Positions 57,860 to 64,000 of a stretch of DNA of 64,000 bases are shown in pieces. Under the pieces are notes generated by a model that did no database searches, was not told where the DNA came from, and saw only the letters and a list, made by a program, of their open reading frames with translations. Source of the DNA: Xylocopa sonorina (taxonomy: Eukaryota; Arthropoda; Insecta; Hymenoptera; Apidae); the NCBI RefSeq assembly GCF_050948175.1, contig NC_135206.1, forward strand, positions 1,379,170 through 1,443,169, read 5' to 3'. Positions within the stretch are counted from its first letter, which is position 1, and each line of letters begins with the position of its first letter. The position numbers were made by a program, and so were the translations under genes.

Positions 57860-58611
57860 CACAGTATACAGTAGCGCAACTTGCCCGATTTTATGTGTCA
57901 CAAAATTTAATGCGCATGCGCGAAACAGGGCACAGAATCGCAGTGCCATCTGAACTTCTGCCTCACTTGCTCTTTAGTTTTTCTTTCTCTCTCTTTCTTA
58001 GCAAACAAAAAGACGATTGAATATCTAACCAAACCTGAAGCTGAATTTGGAGGGAATTCAATATCTGTTGAAAGCTGCTTGAAAGCGTTGAAGCACGTTC
58101 AAGCTATTTCGAAGATTTTAGAAATATGATATCTTCGTTTTTTTCATTAATGAAACCTTTACTTTTAAGATATTATATGTTTGTTACCGATATATTTGTA
58201 TACATAGGTATTAAGTATATATAAAATAACTTTAAAATAAATTTTAAAATAAAATATACAATGTATAATATATTTTTTGTATTTTTCATTATATCTTCTC
58301 TTGTTTATCTTGTATAATATTTATGTTCTTACATTTTTATAGTTATAGTAACATGTGTATTTTATATTTTTTCGATTTTTGCTTTCTTTCCTTGTTTTTC
58401 AGTGTATTAGAAATAATACATTTATTATTTTTATTAAATTTTGATTAACTAAACGTGAAAATAAGTTGGGCAGATAGAGTAAAAAAATGCAAGTGAGATT
58501 GAAATCCAGGTGGCACTGCGATTAGGTTGCTTCTATCGCGCATGCGCACTCAATTTTATGGTACACCGACATCAAAGGTGCCGACAGAGAGTTTCGCTAC
58601 TGTATACTGTG
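57860..58611. mobile_element. 752-bp deletion derivative of the P-superfamily element
   Basis: The ends are the same as at 8836-11468 (cacagtatacagtagcgcaa and its inverse). The first ~255 bp match 8842-9098 and the rest match 10984-11468, so the THAP gene has been deleted. A perfect 7-bp target duplication, ctattat, flanks it (57853-57859 and 58612-58618). It interrupts gag, so it moved after the gypsy inserted, using transposase from elsewhere. Confidence 0.93.
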
Positions 58612-59303
58612 CTATTATACCGCGGGGGTCCACGCGGGGTGACAGCGAATGTTTCTTGAGGGTTCCATTGGGCGCTAGTCTGGGGGGTGATAGGCGGACG
58701 GGAACGGTTCGCGGTCCGCGCTGGTGGGGGTCTATCTCCTACCAAGTCGGATTCCGCGTTGGACGCGAACACAACGGTTGGCCGGGCGCGTACTGGGGGT
58801 ATCTCCTCGTGCGATATCAGATTATTTCTTTCGCAGGTCGCGCGAAGGTCATTTCGTAGCGGCGGGGATCTTAATTCTAACCGCGAAAGTCGCGCGGTTA
58901 CTGCCTCATCTTCGCACGGCTCGTCGATCGCCGCGGTCACCGTTAGTGGCATAGCTATCCCCCTTTCGTCTGCCACCGGATCCCAAGGAACCGACACCTC
59001 GGGGTACCGACGACGAACCTCGTGACGCCAGTATCGGTCAGACAATTCTTCCAGGGTGCCTTGCAAATTTAATTTCGCGTGATCGCACACAATGACTAGA
59101 TCGCGAACATTCCTCATAGTTAAGATCCGCGACCTAAGACGATTGATCTCGGCCTGTACGTCCGCGGGTATCGGGGCAGCAGGCGGCGCAATTCCGGGCG
59201 ACGGGGGTGTAGGACCGCGGGCAATTGTGCCCGATCCCCCGGCCATGGTAACGGTCGTCGTTACGGTCGTAGCCGTTATTCCGGTCAACGTAAGGGAATC
59301 CAT
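58612..59303 (-). pseudogene. Gypsy gag, N-terminal part
   Basis: It starts at an ATG about 115 bp after the primer binding site: MDSLTLTGITATTVTTTVTM, then a Gly/Pro stretch, EINRLRSRILTMRNVRDLV (helical), LSDRYWRHEVRRRYPEVSV and a Pro/Arg-rich stretch up to the MITE. Frame and context identify it as the start of gag; N-terminal parts of gypsy gag are poorly conserved, so homology alone would not prove it. Coding potential is broken by the MITE. Confidence 0.75.
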
Positions 59304-59418
59304 ATTGTCAAATGCTTACCGCGAATTTATCCTATTCCGTATTTCCGGACAAGGGGGGCAAATTCGGGAAAGAATAGGGATACAGGATGCCTCAGACTTT
59401 ATTGTCGAAATTCTCAGG

Positions 59419-59436
59419 GCCCCACGTTGGGCGCCA
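59419..59436 (-). other. tRNA-Lys primer binding site
   Basis: The 18 bases in plus orientation, gccccacgttgggcgcca, equal the 3' end of insect tRNA-Lys(CUU) including CCA. On the element's strand this is the complementary tggcgcccaacgtgggg site. It lies 5 bases inside the 5' LTR, as expected for the start of minus-strand DNA synthesis. Confidence 0.92.
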
Positions 59437-59441
59437 AATTT

Positions 59442-60830
59442 TGTGACGGGTTTTCCTGTTACAATCCGCAAGAAAGGGGTATATAGAACTAATACTAACG
59501 GGGGTATACAGTAGTTTAATCCGGGGTACAGAATATCGGGGTACAAAATATCCGCGTGGTATGATTGTCGACGAATTCGCCAACGCCAGATGCAGAACCA
59601 AGAATTGCCTATCCAGCGAGTATTTCGTAACTGCGAGGCTGGAACTCTTTGGGCGCCAGCTACTCAAGAAGTAGCGAAAACTAGTGAACCACGCAACCCG
59701 GGGAAACCCGGTGCAAGATAACCCTCGAAATTTCGAAATACTCTATAGCTCGACTACTTCTAGCCGAGTGCGCAAATTAGGGTCGCGGAATACTGAACTC
59801 ACGGCTTCTTTCTAGATTGCCTCGACGCGGTATTACAAAAGGGTGTACGACACGCCGCGAATGACCGGGGATCACCACCCGTTATACGATACAAAATACA
59901 ATACGCAATATCGCAAATGCGGCAGGGAATAAATGGGACGCTTTAGCGTATAAGGACTCACGTTCTCGCTTCCAGCAAGTCTGGATCTCGTTCAGTCCGT
60001 CTATCTCTCTCTCTCTCTCTTCCGAATCGCTCCGTATAATTGCTTGCTCAGTTGCTCGCTAAATAAGTCGCTAAGTCGCTGAGAAGAAAAATCGCAGTGG
60101 AGTAGGCCGTCTTCATGCTGGTTAGCTCATTATATAGGTTTGCTGGGGGTCTTTGGATCCCCTTAGATCCTCCTTAGGGCTCCTTGGTGGGGTAGGGCTA
60201 TACGCTTCGGTATTGTTCGGGGCATCGATCGGTGGGTTTCGGCGATCTTCCCTGATCGCCCCCTCTGGTGTGTCCAGCGGGGGTCCTCTGGATTATTTGA
60301 ACTGCGGCGCGTGTCGCGTGCCGCGCTTTCCTCGGCTCGCCTGCAATTCCGCTGCGCATCTTGAGTTTTCCTCTCCATGGGCTCAGGGGAGGGGTGAAGG
60401 TCCTTCTCACACCCAATGTCCTTCCTGTTTATCTCCATGGACTATGGCAGCGGTCTTATCGGTGCAGGGCTCTGGATCTTATCCTTCGGGCTTCAGGGTC
60501 TTTTCTGGTTCGCTTCCCGACTCCTCCACCGTCGAGCCCGTCACGCTACCTAGGCGCACAGCCCGTCCGCGGTCCTGTGGTTTTCGTATCCGCCGAAGGG
60601 GCGTCTTCTGGGTTGCTTCTTCTTCAGCTCGCCAGTCTTATCCGTCGAACGGAGAGAGAGAAAAGAACGGGGGGGGGGGGGGGGGGGGGGAGGAAGGTTC
60701 TACCATCGCGTATTTCACGCTCCTCGCAAGTACTGCTATCGCGATCTGGGTGATGGCTATCGCGGTGGTGATCTGTGAGCTAGTCTAACAGGAGGGGGGG
60801 GGGGGGGGGGGTGAGCGAGCCTTGTGACGT
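59442..60830 (-). repeat. 5' LTR of the gypsy element
   Basis: About 1.39 kb. It starts tgtgacgggttttcctgtta in plus orientation and stops at gagccttgtgacgt, where the 3' LTR continues for 13 more bases; the outer end is therefore truncated or replaced. It contains a CT run (60004-60022) and long poly-G tracts (about 60669-60690 and 60793-60811). No TATA box can be assigned confidently. Confidence 0.85.
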
Positions 60831-60849
60831 GGTGAATAGCTTCCATTTT

Positions 60850-61115
60850 TAATTTTCTGTTACTGGGATATTTTGGCAATAAAAACTATTGCTGAAATAG
60901 CAATATTTTAATAGTATAAAATTAGAAAATGGAAAATTAGAAAATAAAAGCTATTACTAAAATTAGACAATAGAAATTAAAATTTGGAAATATAAACTAT
61001 TACTGAACTATTGTTAAAATAGTAATATTTAATAACAGAAAAGTAGAAAATAGAAACTATTGCTAAATTATTGCTATTATATATAAAATAGCAATATTTT
61101 AGTTATTATAATATC
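60850..61115. repeat. AT-rich degenerate tandem repeat
   Basis: Three or so diverged units contain gaaactattgctgaa, aatagcaatattttaata and aaattagaaaat. It borders the broken end of the gypsy element. Confidence 0.6.
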
Positions 61116-61606
61116 TATAGAGACTCAAATAATCTCATCGTGCCATATGGATTGAACAATCTACATATTATTACATTTCGAACTTTAAAAATGTCCCACC
61201 ATACATTAAAAGCTGGGACATTTTTAATCCCACTGTGCATCAAAGAGTTAACTCTGACAAGTGCTCCAAAATATTATGTTTATCTCATGTTTCTTCTTTT
61301 AAGCAAATTCTTATATTTATTAACTGATTCAGTTTATTGAAAAAAGTTGAAAACTAACTCAGAGCGCCAGAATTTAATATCGCAATAATACGTCTACGTT
61401 TTTGTAGACCTAATTACGTCTTTATTACCATTACAGTTGAAACTTTCCATTTTTATGGAAATTTTTTGCCTTTACCCAGAAAAGTATCTAAATAAATTCC
61501 GCGCTAATATGAGCTTACGACGCAAACAACTTAGCAAAATTGCAGGAACGAAAATTGGTGTTTTACATGTTACATATTGGTTCCTAAGTATCGCGATTGT
61601 CTAACG

Positions 61607-61779
61607 CCAGGGTTTCTTAAAATTTTTAGTATGAAGAGGCTGTTACAAGTCATGCTAACATAAACATTGCTGGCAAATATTTTTTGCAATTTTAGCCATA
61701 AGACAATATGAAAATTTTAAATAAAAATCATCTTTAGCCACCCCAATTGGGCTCGCGACCCTCAGTTTAAGAAACTCGG
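61607..61779. mobile_element. hAT-type MITE
   Basis: The ends are ccagggtttcttaa and the inverse of ccgagtttcttaa, and a gctcgcgaccct stretch lies near the right end, a common pattern in hAT-derived MITEs. Flanking 8-mers gtctaacg and atctaact agree at 6 of 8 bases, fitting a decayed 8-bp duplication. No transposase. Confidence 0.6.
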
Positions 61780-62264
61780 ATCTAACTGATCTGATCATAA
61801 AGTGAACGCTTGATCAGAAAACAATTGTTTGCAAATAACGAAAATCGTTTCACATAAAAATAACCTAGAAATATTTCTACTGTTCTATTTGTCCGTAATT
61901 GCTCGACTGCTGTTATTAAATGATGATTATTAGTATAAAAAAAGGCGTCGATACGATTCTAATTCTCGAACATGTAATACGGTAATGAAACTGTACTCTG
62001 AAGTATGCACCCTCAGCAAGAATAATTAAAGGATTGTATCAAGAGAATATGAAACTGGAACTTCCTATAGGAAGAAGTCCATCCTCTTCTATGGATTACT
62101 GAAACTGTGTTAGAAGTAATAATAACCAGTCCCCAAATTGATATAAGAAGAATTATATTTGCAGCAAAAGTTCACTGAAAAATACAGAATCTTGCAATTA
62201 CATTTTCATTGTTATCGTGCAAATTGTTGCATAGTCTGTGGAAGTAAAGAAGTAAAGAAGAAGA

Positions 62265-62322
62265 AAGTGATGAAAGAAGAAGAAGAAGAAGAAGAAGAAG
62301 AAGAAGAAGAAGAAGAAAAAGG
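62265..62322. repeat. (GAA)n microsatellite
   Basis: About 15 GAA units. It explains the Glu-rich frame on the plus strand and the Ser-rich frame on the minus strand. Confidence 0.95.
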
Positions 62323-63720
62323 TGAAGTAAAAAAGAAAAGAAGAAAGACAATAGGAATACGATATTGTAATTGAACGAAGGAGAAAATTATTGAAGATCT
62401 GCAGTTTTTAAACAAATCTTTGTTCTCTAAGGGAGACCTACTGACCTCAGAATAATCCATATCACATGAGAATAGTGAGTGGTTGAACTCTTGATACTTG
62501 GTGCGGAATTTTCAACAAAATTACTGATCTGTTTTTTTTTTTTTTAAGTTTTTGTTATGCAACGAAGAGCTACTGGACAATCCACATACACAATACAGAA
62601 TAATCCTCATTGGATGAGAATAGTGGATGAATAAAGTAGTTTAAAGTCTTAATATTTACAATTTGGAATTTTTAACGATTAAATTATTGGTCCATATTTG
62701 TTTGAGATTATATTGAAGGTTTTTCTGTGGAATGAGCTACCATATATTGAGAAACGTTAATTTAAGTCATTTTTAGAATGAGTGGTTTCAACTTAACGGT
62801 GCTTTGAGGCATACGGAGAAAGAACAACGCTCGACTTCTCGCTCTCAATTTTAATATATAAATCAACAATAACAATAGTGATGATAGGACAAAATATTTC
62901 TGATCGCGGGAGCGGTGCTGTGGCTACAATTATTTCGCATCACTACGCGATTGTACTGAAAGCTGTAAACGAACACAAAGTTCTCGACAAACTCCAAATT
63001 TTGAATGAATTCACGATTTTAAACGAATGAAATGAATGTTCTAACTGAACTGCTCTGAACGAACTGAGTGACCTAAACGAACTGTCGCGAGAGCGAAAAT
63101 GTTGCTTCTTAAAAATGCATACAGCAAAGGATGGAAAAACCAAGAACGAAAAGGATGGATGCGCGGACGGGAAATGTGAACGCTTCCATGAAAACGCAAG
63201 GAACGGCAATTGGTCATAAATAAACCAAAGTCAAGGATCTACCATACACGACTGGGCAATGCTCAATTGCGACGAATTCTTGAGGAAAACAATTGCTTGG
63301 TCTGAAGTATCGACACAAATCAAACGGATGTCGGGATTAGGATAACACGCGCCTGGTCGCCAAGTGTTAACCCGCGGTGACCAGACCTGCGCTGAATCTT
63401 GGGTACGCATTGTGATCTAAACGGAAAATTTACGATTCTAAAAATCATGGAATCATAGCCGCCATAGCTTCATCCTATTATGGATATATTCATTATTTTA
63501 TTAACAGTAAGAGGATGTTTAAACAATGTAACAATAAGAAGATGTTTAAACAATATTTCCAGTTCGATTGATTGGACGCGGACCAATGATACCGTCTGAA
63601 ATACATGAAAGAGAGAATTGTGTAAATCAGAATTGTTATAATTTTATTATGAATGAAAAGAAGAAAAGAAATTGTAACGTGCATACAGTTTTGAAAATTC
63701 CCTCCATTATTCTGTTTGTA
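62323..63720. other. Stretch without recognised genes
   Basis: AT-rich to about 62900, then less so. Around 63010-63085, gaactg- and gaacgaact-like words recur. At 63340-63400 the sequence cgcctggtcgccaagtgtta could be an LTR/primer-site border on the minus strand (tggcgaccaggcg), but no partner LTR or coding region is in the window. Confidence 0.35.
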
Positions 63721-63770
63721 CTTCGATTGGCTTCGTTTAGCTTCGATTAACTTCGTCCGACTTCGATTGA
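63721..63770. repeat. 10-bp tandem repeat, five units
   Basis: Five consecutive decamers all begin cttcg: cttcgattgg, cttcgtttag, cttcgattaa, cttcgtccga and cttcgattga. Confidence 0.85.
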
Positions 63771-63789
63771 AGGAGGACAGAGATACGAA

Positions 63790-64000
63790 GCACTGGAGGT
63801 GATAGAGAGAAAGAAGAAGAGTGCTTGCGTAGTAACCTGCCTATCGAATATAAGAACTGTTGAAGGTGAGAGCAAAAAAGAAGAGGAGCATATGCATAGT
63901 CACCTTTCTATCGAGTAAGAGGACTGCTGGAGGTGAGAGAGCAGGACAGAAATAAGGAATACTCCAGGTGGGAGCAAGAAAGAAGAGAAACGCATGCATA
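63790..64000. repeat. Purine-rich minisatellite at window end
   Basis: About three diverged units of 60-75 bp contain ctggaggtgagag, gaaagaagaagag and gcatgcatagtcacc / gcgtagtaacc, with ctatcgaatataagaa. It probably continues past the window. Confidence 0.6.

Larger units (their letters stand above)
54202..60830 (-). mobile_element. Ty3/Gypsy LTR retrotransposon, internally deleted, with nested MITE
   Basis: Minus-strand order: 5' LTR (60830-59442), primer binding site (59436-59419), gag start (59303-58612), an inserted P-like MITE (58611-57860), rest of gag (57852-56979), integrase (57133-55262), zinc knuckle (55262-55056), polypurine tract (54727-54714) and 3' LTR (54713-54202). Protease, RT and RNase H are absent; gag passes into the pre-integrase region with overlap in a second frame. 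No env-like frame was seen. LTR termini are tgtgacg and cgtcaca; the outer 13 bp or so of the 5' LTR are missing. It cannot encode its own replication. Higher GC than the surroundings marks it as fairly young. Confidence 0.92.

Noticed and set aside
60153..60788. 211-codon plus-strand open frame
   Set aside because: It lies entirely within the gypsy 5' LTR and includes the poly-G tract read as poly-Gly; no conserved domain.
54202..60830. Endogenous retrovirus with env
   Set aside because: No signal peptide, membrane or fusion-type frame between integrase and the 3' LTR; only a zinc-knuckle frame is present, and RT is deleted.
62159..62460. Poly-Glu (plus) and poly-Ser (minus) frames
   Set aside because: They are explained by the GAA microsatellite.
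63340..63420. LTR retrotransposon primer-site border
   Set aside because: A tggcgaccaggcg-like stretch is visible on the minus strand, but no LTR pair, coding region or clear tRNA match supports it.

Overview
The window reads as an AT-rich, gene-poor arthropod chromosome segment, most likely from an insect. The evidence is the mixture of transposon families: R1-clade and R2-like LINE remnants (both arthropod-typical), piggyBac, mariner and Tc1 transposase fossils, a THAP/P-superfamily element, and Ty3/Gypsy elements, one with a tRNA-Lys-type primer binding site. Abundant CT and GA microsatellites fit Hymenoptera, but no sequence here fixes the order or species. I find no intact host gene, no tRNA or rRNA gene, no CRISPR array and no bacterial-type operon. 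Nearly every long open frame is a transposon coding fragment, or an antisense or simple-repeat shadow.

Positions 1-37180 form one large imperfect palindrome. Base 1 pairs with about 37180. Homology then runs inward in strict collinear order (8675 with 26205; 11730-11880 with 26205-26060; 14985 with 24905; 16555 with about 21480; 18420-18620 with 20045-19880), leaving a spacer of about 1.25 kb. The arms differ by insertions on one side or the other, so the duplication is old. One block (about 1.27-3.35 kb against 33.9-35.95 kb) is far more alike than its surroundings. The arms carry mirrored copies of a transposase-domain pseudogene, a piggyBac pseudogene, an LTR fragment and a broken exon of the host WD40 gene WDR37. 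The left arm alone carries a 2.6 kb P-superfamily (THAP) transposon with terminal inverted repeats and perfect 7-bp target duplications. It sits inside an older element whose unoccupied paralogue lies at 13.0 kb.

Positions 37.5-60.8 kb are a transposon graveyard in which every recognisable coding fragment is on the minus strand: gypsy RT, gypsy 3' end, R1, R2-like, piggyBac, mariner, R1 again, P-like, gypsy integrase, piggyBac, and a near-complete gypsy at 54.2-60.8 kb. That gypsy has both LTRs, PBS, PPT, gag and integrase but has lost protease, RT and RNase H. Its gag is split by a 752-bp internally deleted derivative of the P-superfamily element. Its family also carries a CCHC zinc knuckle downstream of integrase. 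Uniform orientation of nested dead transposons is what a flamenco-type single-strand piRNA cluster looks like; here that is only a hypothesis.

Positions 60.85-64.0 kb are AT-rich sequence with a small hAT-type MITE, a GAA microsatellite and short minisatellites. Nothing shows genes cooperating in a pathway; the parts are related by nested insertion, inverted duplication and possible small-RNA production.
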